From assembly GCA_046565505.1 (NCBI GenBank), contig JBKHYJ010000080.1, positions 1 to 64,000 of the forward strand: a DNA stretch of 64,000 bases. Direction: 5' to 3'. Numbering within the stretch: position 1 is the stretch's first letter; each line of letters begins with the position of its first letter. Under the pieces are notes generated by a model. The model was not told where the DNA came from and did no database searches. It saw only the letters and a list, made by a program, of their open reading frames with translations. Made by a program: the position numbers and the translations under genes. This DNA comes from JBKHYJ01 sp046565505 (GTDB taxonomy: Bacteria > Acidobacteriota > Blastocatellia > UBA7656). Below, in pieces: positions 7,981 through 16,970 of this stretch.

Positions 7981-10900
7981 ATGCTATCCTGGAAACCCAA
8001 AACATTTCGATATGCACTTGTTTTAACATGCTTTATTGCACTTTTAGGGGGCCAATTACTAGGGTCCGTTTTGCCGCCCGCCGCCCGGACGTCTATTCTC
8101 CCCACAACTGAGGGCGGGTCTTCCATACTGCCGAACAGTTACAGCCCCGCGCCCGCACGGGCGCGGGGGCAGGACGCTGCTGAGTTAAAAGCTCAGATGG
8201 AGGCCGTCAAACAGCAGATGGAGCTGTCCGGCCCGACGCCCGACCTCGTGCAAAAATATGAAAAGTTGCTCAGCCAGATGGAGGCGCTCGACGCGCCGGC
8301 GGCGGCAGCCCCGGACGCGCCCACCGCAACCTCCCTGTGCGTATCCGGGTCGCTCGACCCGGGCGACCCCACCTACCAGCGCCCGACGGGGGCTTCCACG
8401 GAAGCCGCTTGCACGCTCAGCGGGGTCGCGACGGCGGTGCGCTATGACCAGTACGCGTTCAACGTCACCGGCTGTACTGGCATTTCAGTGACAGCGAGCC
8501 TGTGCGGAACGGCGCCTTGCAGCGGCATCCCGGCCGGGTCGACTTTGACCGACACGCTCGTCTTCGTTTATCAAAAACCGGGCGGCGCGCCCGGGTCGTT
8601 CGGCAGCGCCGTGTTCAACCCGCTCAGCCCATGCACGAATCTGAAGATGGGAAATGACGATTCCTGCGCGAGCCGCTCGCAGGTGACGACGACCATCAGC
8701 CCGGGAGTGTTTGTCGTGGTGGTGACGGCGTTCGCCAACGCGAACTCCGGGACGTACAACCTCGGCGTGACGACCACCGGCACGGGCACTTGCTCCGTCA
8801 CGCTTCTGCCGACGGCCGCAAAGCTCGACTCGTTCACCGCGACAAACTATGGCGGCGAAGTCGCGCTCGAATGGAAGACCGGGCACGAAGTGGACAACCT
8901 CGGCTTCAACGTCTACCGCGACGAGCGCGGCAAGCGCACGCGCGTCAATTCGCAGATGGTCGCGGGCTCCGCGCTGCTGGCCGGGCCTAACACCATTCTA
9001 GGCGCGGGCCAGTCTTACGGCTGGTCTGACAGGCCTTCACAGAGGAAAGACGCTCAGTACTGGCTTGAAGAGATCGACCTCAACGGGCAGAGCACATGGC
9101 ACGGCCCGGTGAGCGTCACCGACTCCGGCGACAGGAACGTCACCCCGCCCAGGCGCGGCAGGAACACGCTGTTGAGCGCCCTCGGCGTAAGCAGCGTGCA
9201 GCCTTCCTCGGGCCCCGTCGAAGCCAGGGCGAGTCTGCCGGAGGCGACTGAAGGCCGTATGCAGGCGCAATCGAGCATTGCTTCGCGGAAAGCCGTGAAG
9301 CTGTCTGTGAGGCAAGAGGGGGTCTACCGAGTGTCGCAGCCCGAGCTTGTTCAGGCGGGCCTCGACGCTGATACGGACCCTCGCATGTTGCAGCTCTACG
9401 TTGACGGCCGCCAGGTCCCCATCGCAGAAGTGAACACGGCGAATGGGCGATTCACCTCGTCGTCGGCGATAGAGTTTTATGGCGTGGGCATCGATTCGGC
9501 CGTGACGGATTCCCGCACGTACTGGCTGGTCGCGGGCTCAGAGCCGGGACTGCGCATCGGACAGGCGGCGGGCAAGGTCAAGGCTGGTAAATCCACACCC
9601 CAGAGCTTCCCCTACACGGTGGAGCGTAAAGACAGGTCAATCTACTTCTCTTCGCTCTTAAATGGCGAGAAGGAGAATTTCTTCGGCGCGGTCATCGCGC
9701 GAAACCCGGTGGACCAGGCGCTCAGCCTGCGACACCTCGACGCGTCGGCCTCCGAGGCCATCCTTGAAGTGTCGCTGCAAGGCGTGACCCTGGTACCGCA
9801 TAGAGTCGAGGCGCGTATTAACGGGGCCAGGGCCGGGCAGATCAGCTTCGAGGGCCAGGCCGAAGGCGTGGCGCGCTTCCCCATCCCGCAGGCGTTGCTC
9901 AAAGAGGGGCAGAACCTTGTAACGCTCGTACCGCAGGGGGAGCAATCCGACGTCAGCCTGGTGGATTATATCCGCGTCACCTACCAGCGCGGCTTCACGG
10001 CCGATAACGACGCCCTGAAGTTTACGGCCAACCCCAGGCAGGCGGTGACAGTCGATGGGTTCAGCAACCCCGCCATCCGCGTGTTCGATATAACCGACCG
10101 CGATAACGTGCAAGAGGTCTCGGGGAAGGTCAAGCAGAGGGGCGCAGGCTACTCCGTGTCACTGGGCGCGCAGGGTAATTCGCAGAGGACGTTGCTCGCG
10201 CTGGCGGGCGATGGGGCCAAGCGGCCTTCCGCCATCGCGGCAAGCAGCGGGGCGAACCTGCGACAGGCGGGGCCGGGCGCGGACCTCGTCATCATCACGA
10301 GGCGTAACTTCTTCGACAGCCTCAGCCCGCTGGTCGCGCTCAGGCAAAGCCAGGGCCTTACGGTCGCCGTGGTAGATGTGGAAGACATATACGACAGCTT
10401 CAGCTTCGGGCAGAAGACCCCGCAGGCGTTGAAGGATTACCTCGCGTACGCCAGGGCCGGCTACAAGACCGCCCCCCGCTACGTGCTGATAGCCGGTGAC
10501 GCCAGCCTCGATTCAAAGGACTACCTCGGGCTCGGGGATAATGACATCGTCCCCACGAAGCTGATCGACACGCGGCTCATGGAGACGGCTTCGGACGATT
10601 GGTTCGTAGAGACGGAGGGCGGCGTGGCGCAGATGGCTATAGGCCGGCTGCCTGTCGGCACCCCCCAGGAGGCGTCGAGCATGGTGGCGAAGATCGTCGC
10701 TTACGACCAGTCCACACCGTCTCAAGAGATGTTGCTCGTGTCCGACAGCAACGACGACTACAATTTCGAGGACGCGAACGCTCAACTGCGCGGCTTGATC
10801 CCGTCCAGGCTGAGGGTCGAGAGGATTGACCGCGGCAAAGACGGGGACTCGGTCGCGAGGGCCAAGCTGCTTAACGCACTAGCGCGGGGGCAGAAGGTCG

Positions 10901-11292
10901 TCAACTACGTCGGGCATGGGTCGGTCGATCAGTGGAAAGCCAACCTCCTGACGGGGGCCGACATCAACGAGATTCAGGGCGCGGGCGGCCTGCCCGTGTT
11001 CGTGATGATGACCTGCTTGAACGGGTACTTCCAGGACGTATCGCTCGACAGTCTCGCGGAGTCGCTCGTGAAAGCGCCGAGGGGGGCCATCGCGGTCTGG
11101 GCGTCGTCGGGGATGACGTCCCCGGACGTGCAGTCGCCCGCGAACCAGGAGCTATACAGGCTGCTCTTTAATAAGAGCAACTCTTCGACGATGCTCGGGG
11201 ACGCCATCCGCGGGGCGAAGGCCGCCGCGGGCAGTCAAGACGTCCGCCAGACCTGGATACTGTTCGGCGACCCGACCATGACGATAAGGTAG
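7981..11292 (+). CDS. secreted C25 (gingipain-type) cysteine peptidase
   Basis: A 1103-residue exported protein. Residues 1-~40 are a signal peptide sharing the KPKTxR and QLLG pattern with the 3361-7644 product. A helix (QMEAVKQQMELSG) and one Cys-rich beta module (~118-265) are also shared with that protein. Residues ~278-380 look like a fibronectin/Ig-type domain (ALEWKTGHEVDNLGFNVYR). The C-terminal ~330 residues are the C25 peptidase: DLVIITRRNFFDSL, YVLIAGDASLD, then catalytic His979 in NYVGHGS and Cys1012 in MMTCLNGYF. The 33-residue spacing equals that of the gingipain R His/Cys pair. The chain ends in FGDPTMTIR. Gingipain-type enzymes mature or degrade surface proteins; processing of the neighbouring large protein is a guess. 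Strong ribosome site AAGGAGG at 7967-7973. Confidence 0.88.
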   Translation: MLSWKPKTFRYALVLTCFIALLGGQLLGSVLPPAARTSILPTTEGGSSILPNSYSPAPARARGQDAAELKAQMEAVKQQMELSGPTPDLVQKYEKLLSQMEALDAPAAAAPDAPTATSLCVSGSLDPGDPTYQRPTGASTEAACTLSGVATAVRYDQYAFNVTGCTGISVTASLCGTAPCSGIPAGSTLTDTLVFVYQKPGGAPGSFGSAVFNPLSPCTNLKMGNDDSCASRSQVTTTISPGVFVVVVTAFANANSGTYNLGVTTTGTGTCSVTLLPTAAKLDSFTATNYGGEVALEWKTGHEVDNLGFNVYRDERGKRTRVNSQMVAGSALLAGPNTILGAGQSYGWSDRPSQRKDAQYWLEEIDLNGQSTWHGPVSVTDSGDRNVTPPRRGRNTLLSALGVSSVQPSSGPVEARASLPEATEGRMQAQSSIASRKAVKLSVRQEGVYRVSQPELVQAGLDADTDPRMLQLYVDGRQVPIAEVNTANGRFTSSSAIEFYGVGIDSAVTDSRTYWLVAGSEPGLRIGQAAGKVKAGKSTPQSFPYTVERKDRSIYFSSLLNGEKENFFGAVIARNPVDQALSLRHLDASASEAILEVSLQGVTLVPHRVEARINGARAGQISFEGQAEGVARFPIPQALLKEGQNLVTLVPQGEQSDVSLVDYIRVTYQRGFTADNDALKFTANPRQAVTVDGFSNPAIRVFDITDRDNVQEVSGKVKQRGAGYSVSLGAQGNSQRTLLALAGDGAKRPSAIAASSGANLRQAGPGADLVIITRRNFFDSLSPLVALRQSQGLTVAVVDVEDIYDSFSFGQKTPQALKDYLAYARAGYKTAPRYVLIAGDASLDSKDYLGLGDNDIVPTKLIDTRLMETASDDWFVETEGGVAQMAIGRLPVGTPQEASSMVAKIVAYDQSTPSQEMLLVSDSNDDYNFEDANAQLRGLIPSRLRVERIDRGKDGDSVARAKLLNALARGQKVVNYVGHGSVDQWKANLLTGADINEIQGAGGLPVFVMMTCLNGYFQDVSLDSLAESLVKAPRGAIAVWASSGMTSPDVQSPANQELYRLLFNKSNSSTMLGDAIRGAKAAAGSQDVRQTWILFGDPTMTIR

Positions 11293-11362
11293 CAGCCAGC
11301 GTCAAGGACGGTCGAACTCCGGCCGCGGGCTTAATGCCGCGTCGGGTTCACACTACGAGGGA

Positions 11363-11388
11363 GGGCCGGTCGCGAGCCGGCCCTTTTT
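11363..11388 (+). terminator. intrinsic terminator after the C25 peptidase gene
   Basis: GGGCCGG (11363-11369) pairs with CCGGCCC (11377-11383) around a 7-base loop, followed directly by TTTTT. It lies about 70 bases after the stop codon. Confidence 0.85.
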
Positions 11389-11478
11389 ATTTCCCAGGTC
11401 TTTGTTTCGCGCGGCCGCGCCCCGGTGGCACCGGCCGGGCCGAGGTGCTAAGCTGGTAATCGTAAAGAGAGAGCACAG

Positions 11479-11913
11479 ATGAATCAACAACCGAATGCGC
11501 CGAACCTCAAGCTTCACTACACGATCATGTGCGAGGACGTGCGGCTGGAGGTAAACCATAAGCTCAGCCTCATGGGGCTATTCTACGCCATACAGGTCCC
11601 GCAACTGCCCGTGACGCTGCTGAAGATGGTCATACTCAACCACTGGTCGGGCGACGGTCAATTCCTCTCGGAGGTGCGGATACTCACGCCCGACCGCTCG
11701 CAGCCCGTGGCGGTCTCACCGCCGTCGCCATTCCAGGTCCCCCCGGATGGCTTCGCCGACAACGTGACTATTTTCGCCAACATCGCTTTCCCGACCGCGG
11801 GCAATTACGTCGTCCAGACGCTGATTAACTCCAATGTGTTCTCTGAACAAACGCTCGCCGTGACGGACGTAAATCAGCAGCAGCCGCTCGACAGCACCGA
11901 AACCATTCAATAA
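11479..11913 (+). CDS. hypothetical protein, DUF6941-like
   Basis: A 144-residue soluble protein with no signal peptide. It starts with a strand segment (LHYTIMCEDVRLEVNHKLSLMGLF) reminiscent of the DUF6941 group, in which a conserved D-x-R-x-E precedes K-x-S-L-x-G. The rest is predicted beta sandwich with a Pro-rich middle (residues ~75-90) and a polar tail. It is preceded by a terminator and begins a new unit; the Clp-like gene follows 102 bases later. Function unknown. Confidence 0.6.
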   Translation: MNQQPNAPNLKLHYTIMCEDVRLEVNHKLSLMGLFYAIQVPQLPVTLLKMVILNHWSGDGQFLSEVRILTPDRSQPVAVSPPSPFQVPPDGFADNVTIFANIAFPTAGNYVVQTLINSNVFSEQTLAVTDVNQQQPLDSTETIQ

Positions 11914-12015
11914 CTATAATCGGTATTGACCCTCGACGGTTAGCAATATAGGCTTTCACCGAAACCTTGATCGCCGCGCGGGTCGCCGCCCGCCAACGCG
12001 ATCACCGCTACGGCA

Positions 12016-14319
12016 ATGCAGAAAGAAGAACTGCTCAACATGCTCGGCCCGCAAGCCCGCGAAGAGTTCGAGCGGGCGAAGTCGCTCGCGCGCGGCAGGG
12101 GCGGCGTGTTGTCCCCGCTGCACCTCGCCGTCACGCTGCTCGAGCGCCTGGCGCCCATTTCGCGCGATGCGGCGCGGGCGCATCACGAAGCTTCCGAAGC
12201 GCTCTCCGCCCGATTCCCTCTCCCGGGCGAATCCCTAACAATTCCCAAAGACACGCAGGCCGCAATCCTTGAGGCGTGGCAATTAGCGCGGGACGAAGGC
12301 GGCGACCTCGTCGCGCCGGCTAACCTGCTGCGCGCCGCTCTGCGGAGCCCGTCCGTCCGGGAAGCGCTTGGCGATGTATCTAAACTGGAGTCCGCTGTCG
12401 CGGAGATGTTCGCCCAGTCGGCCCGCCAGAGGGGCGACTCCTCCATTCAACCGCAAGCCGGGGCCGGCGTGACCGACGCGCCCCGCGGGCCGCGGGCGCT
12501 CACGGGCGCGCTGAAAGATTACTGCGGCGACCTGGCCGAAGAGATGCGCGCCTCTTCATCGCACCCGTTCATCGGGCGAGAGCGCGAGACCGTCGCCGTG
12601 CTCGAAACCCTTTGCCGCAAATTGAAGAACAATCCCTTGCTCATAGGAAAGCCGGGCGTGGGCAAGACGGCCCTGGTCGCCGCCGTCGCCGCGCGGTTGT
12701 GCTCGGGCCAGGTCCCCGCGCGCCTGCGAGGCAAACGCATACTTGAGGTCTCGCGGCTCCGGCTGCTGGCGGACGCGAAATTCTCCGGGGACGTGGAGGA
12801 GCGGCTGAAGAAGCTGTTGGAAGACGTGCGCCGCGAAGGCGACGTGATTCTATTCTTCGACGAAATACACACGCTGCTCAGCGCGGGCGGCGCGGGCGGG
12901 ACGGGCGACATCGCCAACCTGCTGAAGTCGTCCCTCTCGAAAGGCGAAATTACTTGCATAGGCGCGACCACCCTCGCCGAGTATTACAAATACATAGCCC
13001 GCGACGAGGCGCTGGCCCGCCGCTTCAGCACGATCACCATCGAAGAGCCATCGCTCGAAGAGACGCAGCGCATACTGCTCGAAACGCGGAGCGCGTTCGA
13101 GTCATACCACGGCGTCAAGATTGACGAAGACATAATTACGGTCATAGTGGAGCTGGCCGACAGGTATTTACACTCGCGCAGCTTTCCAGACAAGGCGTTC
13201 GACCTCCTGGACAAGGCGGCGGCGAAGGCCACGCTGGCCGGCCACGACCGCCTCACGCGCGAAAGCGTGACGGAGACGCTGTCGGAAACGACAGGCCTGC
13301 CGCTCGAGATTATGGACGAAGACCCCGCCGAGCGGCTCGAACGGCTTGAGGAGTTCCTGAACGCGGCCGTGCCCGGCCAGGGGCGGGCCGTGCGCGACGT
13401 TGCGCGCGTCGTCCGCATAGCGAAGCTCGGCCTTGAGCTGAGGCCGGAACAGCCCGATGGCGTGTTTCTGTTCGTCGGCCCCGAGGGCACGGGCAAGCAT
13501 GAGATGGCGATGGCGCTCGCGAGATTCCTTTACGGCTCGTCGCAGAAGATGACGGAGTTCGACATGAGCCAGTTCACGGAGGTATGGTCAATCTCCCGGC
13601 TCGTCGGCGCAGAGCCGGGCTACGTCGGCTACGGCGAACGTAGCGGGCTGTTGTCGAAGGCGGCGGAGGATAACCCGCACTCGGTACTCTATTTCCGCAA
13701 CATCGATCTCGCGCATGCGGTCGTGCAGCAATTCCTGGGCGAAGCGTTCGAGCAGGGGAGGTTCACCGACGCCGCGGGCACCAGGATTTCCCTCTCGAAC
13801 ATAACCGTCGTCATGTCCCTTTCGCAGATCAGCGAGAACAATAAGCCCGTGCATTTCGGCTTCGTGCAGCACAACGAGGGCGGCGAAGAGCGCCTGATGA
13901 CGGGCGCGCTGCGGGCCACGGGCAGCCTGCACTTAAGGGAGCGAGGCTCAGGATTCGGCATCAACGAATCCCTCGCGGCGACGATCGACGAGGTCATAGA
14001 ATTCCAGGTGCTCGATGGCGCGGCGACCGAACAGATCATAGGCGAGCGGCTCGAAGCCCTCAGGGCGCGGCTCGAATCCGCGCAGCGCGTCGCCATAGAG
14101 ATGGGGCCGCAGCTCGTGGACTTTTTCGCCGCGCGGCTCACGGCGGAGCGCAAGAGCCTCGCGCAGCTCGAACGCATGTTGCAAGAGGCGATAATCATCC
14201 CCTTCACACAGCTGCACCTCGACCGACGCGCGACGGGGGCGCGGCCCGCCGTGGTCATTAGCGTCGAGGGCGGGTCCGTGAGAGTTGACGCCCACAATAA
14301 CATTTCAACCTCCGATTAA
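12016..14319 (+). CDS. ClpA/B/C-like AAA+ protein with degenerate second ATPase domain
   Basis: The 767-residue protein has a Clp N-domain-like region (~1-145) and a complete first AAA+ domain, with Walker A GKPGVGKT at 211-218, Walker B LFFDEIHTLL around 279-288 and the sensor segment CIGATTLAEYYKYI. The second AAA+ region is present but altered. Walker A reads GPEGTGKH (488-495), with His for Ser/Thr, and the Walker B position reads VLYFRNID instead of hydrophobics plus Asp-Glu. No GAR-type sensor 2 is seen near the C terminus. ClpB is about 860 residues; the M-domain coiled coil is missing here. So domain 1 probably hydrolyses ATP while domain 2 is structural. A YbjN-like gene follows after 6 bases, suggesting a partner. 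It is unlikely to be the housekeeping ClpB or ClpC. Confidence 0.85.
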   Translation: MQKEELLNMLGPQAREEFERAKSLARGRGGVLSPLHLAVTLLERLAPISRDAARAHHEASEALSARFPLPGESLTIPKDTQAAILEAWQLARDEGGDLVAPANLLRAALRSPSVREALGDVSKLESAVAEMFAQSARQRGDSSIQPQAGAGVTDAPRGPRALTGALKDYCGDLAEEMRASSSHPFIGRERETVAVLETLCRKLKNNPLLIGKPGVGKTALVAAVAARLCSGQVPARLRGKRILEVSRLRLLADAKFSGDVEERLKKLLEDVRREGDVILFFDEIHTLLSAGGAGGTGDIANLLKSSLSKGEITCIGATTLAEYYKYIARDEALARRFSTITIEEPSLEETQRILLETRSAFESYHGVKIDEDIITVIVELADRYLHSRSFPDKAFDLLDKAAAKATLAGHDRLTRESVTETLSETTGLPLEIMDEDPAERLERLEEFLNAAVPGQGRAVRDVARVVRIAKLGLELRPEQPDGVFLFVGPEGTGKHEMAMALARFLYGSSQKMTEFDMSQFTEVWSISRLVGAEPGYVGYGERSGLLSKAAEDNPHSVLYFRNIDLAHAVVQQFLGEAFEQGRFTDAAGTRISLSNITVVMSLSQISENNKPVHFGFVQHNEGGEERLMTGALRATGSLHLRERGSGFGINESLAATIDEVIEFQVLDGAATEQIIGERLEALRARLESAQRVAIEMGPQLVDFFAARLTAERKSLAQLERMLQEAIIIPFTQLHLDRRATGARPAVVISVEGGSVRVDAHNNISTSD

Positions 14320-14325
14320 AACGTC

Positions 14326-14811
14326 ATGGAATTCAAGACCGGCGCTCACAAGGCGGCCTACGAGAAGACGCGCGATTTCCTGCACACTCTCTTCGGCGAA
14401 GTGAATGTGAAGACGATGGACGACACCTTCGTGCTGCAAGAAGGCTCGACCTTCGTCTACACCCGCACGTTCCCCATCGGCGACAAGAAGTCGGGCGTCG
14501 AGATTTTCTCTTACGTCGTGATAGACGTTGAGGTAACCGAAGAGTTGATGCGTTACCTGCTAACCTACAACCTGCGTTTGATGCTCGGGGCGTTCGGCCT
14601 GTCGATAGGCGAGGGCACCAGGGGCACCGTGCTGCTCTCACACACGGTGCTCGGCGACTCAATGGACCGCGAGGAGCTGTACGCGAGCGTCACTGCCATC
14701 GCCAGGGTGGCTGACGACCTGGACGACCAGATAGTCGCGTCCTTCGGCGGCAAGACGGCCCTCGATAAGCTCATGACGGCAGAGCGCGCGCCCGTCGAAT
14801 ACTGGGAGTGA
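14326..14811 (+). CDS. YbjN / type III secretion chaperone-like domain protein
   Basis: A 161-residue soluble protein with the alpha/beta pattern of YbjN proteins, which share the type III secretion chaperone fold: an N-terminal helix, TFVLQEGSTFVYTRTF strands, a central helix (ELMRYLLTYNLRLMLGAF) and a long C-terminal helix. There is no type III secretion system in the window, so the chaperone name refers to fold only. The gene starts 6 bases after the Clp-like gene and is almost certainly co-transcribed, so a substrate-adaptor role for that ATPase is plausible but unproven. Confidence 0.7.
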   Translation: MEFKTGAHKAAYEKTRDFLHTLFGEVNVKTMDDTFVLQEGSTFVYTRTFPIGDKKSGVEIFSYVVIDVEVTEELMRYLLTYNLRLMLGAFGLSIGEGTRGTVLLSHTVLGDSMDREELYASVTAIARVADDLDDQIVASFGGKTALDKLMTAERAPVEYWE

Positions 14812-14962
14812 AAGAAGGTGCGAGGCACGGACGCCGGGCAGCGGGGTGAAAAAGGCCCGTGCCCGAACAGGCTATGATTGCTTGATTCATCCCTGCTCCT
14901 GTCTCATGTATTCCGGCCCACCGCTTCTCGACCGGGCCGGCCGGCGTTCGCGGTTCATCGTT

Positions 14963-15583
14963 ATGCTGAAGGTAGGACTAACAGGCAGCATCGCGGTCGG
15001 CAAAAGCTACGTGCTCTCTGTCTTGCGCGAGCTTGGCTGCGTGACGTTCGACGCGGACAGGATCGCTCATTCAGTCATGGAGCCGGGCCATGCGGCTTAT
15101 GACGATGTTGTGCATGAGTTCGGGCGCGCGGTGCTTTCGGGCGATGGCTCGATTGACAGGGCGAAGCTGGGGGCCATCGTGTTTTCCGACGCGGCGCGGC
15201 GCGAGCGACTAAACCGGATCGTGCACCCGCGAGTCATCGAAGAGCAAGACAGGTTGATAGCGGCGGCCGAGGCGGCTGACCCGGGCGCGGTCGTGGTGGT
15301 CGATGCCGCGCTGATGATCGAATCCGGGGGCTACAAGAGATTCGACAAGCTGGTGGTAGTTTATTGCGACCTGGATTCTCAAATCGAGCGGCTTATGCGC
15401 CGCAATCGGATCACGCGGGAAGACGCCGAGCGCCGGGTGGCCGCGCAAATGTCTTCAGAAGAAAAGCGCCGCTACGCCGATTATGAGATAGACACGTCGG
15501 GCACGCTGGAAGAGACCCGCAGGCGCGTGATCGAGGTCTATGGCGCGCTGCAAAGTTGGGCACAGGGGAAGCCGCGTAGCTGA
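14963..15583 (+). CDS. coaE: dephospho-CoA kinase
   Basis: CoaE phosphorylates dephospho-CoA, the last step of coenzyme A synthesis, in the cytoplasm. The 206-residue product starts MLKVGLTGSIAVGKS, a P-loop with Ala-Val in the variable positions, followed by FDADRIAH (the conserved D-A-D), PGHAAYDDVV, HPRVI and QIERLMRRNRI, all in the family order. The frame is open upstream to 14846, but ATG 14963 gives the standard N terminus. It ends 31 bases before the convergent M20 peptidase gene. Confidence 0.93.
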   Translation: MLKVGLTGSIAVGKSYVLSVLRELGCVTFDADRIAHSVMEPGHAAYDDVVHEFGRAVLSGDGSIDRAKLGAIVFSDAARRERLNRIVHPRVIEEQDRLIAAAEAADPGAVVVVDAALMIESGGYKRFDKLVVVYCDLDSQIERLMRRNRITREDAERRVAAQMSSEEKRRYADYEIDTSGTLEETRRRVIEVYGALQSWAQGKPRS

Positions 15584-15614
15584 TGACCGGCGGCGCTCAA
15601 CGCGCGGCGGTGAT

Positions 15615-16838
15615 TCAAAGCGTCTCGATTAATCTTGTGAGCAGCGCGGCTCGGCGGGCGATATCACCGATTATTATGTGCTCGTGCTCTGCATGCGCGC
15701 CGGCGCCATCCACCCCGAGCCCATCGAGCACGGGGACGCCGAGCGCCGCGATGAAATTCCCATCCGACCCGCCGCCAACGGAGCCTTCGCGAAGCTCCAG
15801 CCCTATCTCAGAAGCCAGTTGCTTCGCCTGCTCAAAAAGCCTGCCGATCTCGGCCGAGCGGATCAACGGCGGGCGATTTATCCCGCCGCGCACCTCTATG
15901 CGCGCGCCACCCAGCGCCGGCTGTAGCCGCGCCATGGCGTCGGTGATGCGCTCGCCTTCCTCAATCGTCTGATACCTCATGTCGATTGAAGCGCGGGCCT
16001 CGGCTGCTATCACGTTCGAGAGCACGCCGCCTTGCACCACGCCGACGTTGAGCGTCGTGCCGCTATCGTAATCCGACAGCTTGTTGATCGCGATAATCTG
16101 GTGGGCTAGCTCGGTTATGGCGCTAATGCCCGCGCGAGGGTCGTTGCCCGCATGCGCAGGCCTGCCGCGAATAATCAGCTCGAACTCGCCGACGCCCTTC
16201 CGCCCCGTCTTGATCGTCCCGCCAGGTATCGGCGGTTCTAGCACCAGTGCGGCACTCGCGCGTCGGCCCTCCTCTTCGATAAGCTCGCGCGAAAAATGGC
16301 TGCCCGTCTCTTCGTCGCAGGTCATTAAGAGCGTGACGGGCCTGCGGGTCTCGCGGCTCAACTCCTTGATTGCGCGCATCGCGAAAGCGGCGAGCGCCAC
16401 GCCCGATTTCATGTCGAAAATTCCGGGGCCGAACGCGCGGTCGCCGTCTATGCGGAATGGCCGCGCGGCGAGCGTCCCTATGGGCCACACGGTGTCGAGA
16501 TGCCCGACGACAAGCAACTGCCCGTCCGCGGAATCAGTACCGACCGCCGCGCCGCCGTGGTCGGAGGCGACGATTGACTCGATAGATTGTGACCCGCCTG
16601 GCGAGTTAGCCCCGTAGCGCGCGCGCAACGTTGCGCCATAACGCGGGTCGCTTATCAGATCGACCGCCGCGCCCGTTCGAGCAAGCTCGCCGCCTAGGTT
16701 TTCTGCTATTCGATGAGTCGCCTCGGCCTGGCGCGACATCGACTCCTGCCCGACTAGCCACCCGATGAAGTCGAGAATCTCTGGCCGCCTGTGCTCGAAG
16801 TAAGATAAAAGCTTTGCGCCTTCGCTGCTGGTTTTCAT
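15615..16838 (-). CDS. M20 family zinc metallopeptidase (glutamate carboxypeptidase-like)
   Basis: The 407-residue cytosolic-looking enzyme has the M20 metal-ligand series: VVGHLDTVWPIG (His, Asp), the bridging Asp in FDMKSGV, the catalytic Glu pair in CDEETGS, a Glu in LVLEPPIPGG, and a C-terminal AHAEHEHI. The dimerisation (lid) domain occupies roughly residues 195-310. Family members remove C-terminal residues or deacylate amino-acid conjugates; sequence alone does not fix the substrate. The start is taken at the ATG before KTSSEG; an upstream ATG would add 16 poorly conserved residues. Confidence 0.87.
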   Translation of the reverse strand: MKTSSEGAKLLSYFEHRRPEILDFIGWLVGQESMSRQAEATHRIAENLGGELARTGAAVDLISDPRYGATLRARYGANSPGGSQSIESIVASDHGGAAVGTDSADGQLLVVGHLDTVWPIGTLAARPFRIDGDRAFGPGIFDMKSGVALAAFAMRAIKELSRETRRPVTLLMTCDEETGSHFSRELIEEEGRRASAALVLEPPIPGGTIKTGRKGVGEFELIIRGRPAHAGNDPRAGISAITELAHQIIAINKLSDYDSGTTLNVGVVQGGVLSNVIAAEARASIDMRYQTIEEGERITDAMARLQPALGGARIEVRGGINRPPLIRSAEIGRLFEQAKQLASEIGLELREGSVGGGSDGNFIAALGVPVLDGLGVDGAGAHAEHEHIIIGDIARRAALLTRLIETL

Positions 16839-16970
16839 CAGTTGAATTAATACCAGAGGGGGAACCTGCGCGCCAGCTTGCCGCACGCACTCAGAAACAG
16901 GCGGCGCCGACCCCGTCGCCCGGAATCAGGCGAAGAAGCCGGCACCGCCGGCCGTTCGCGGTCTGATGAA

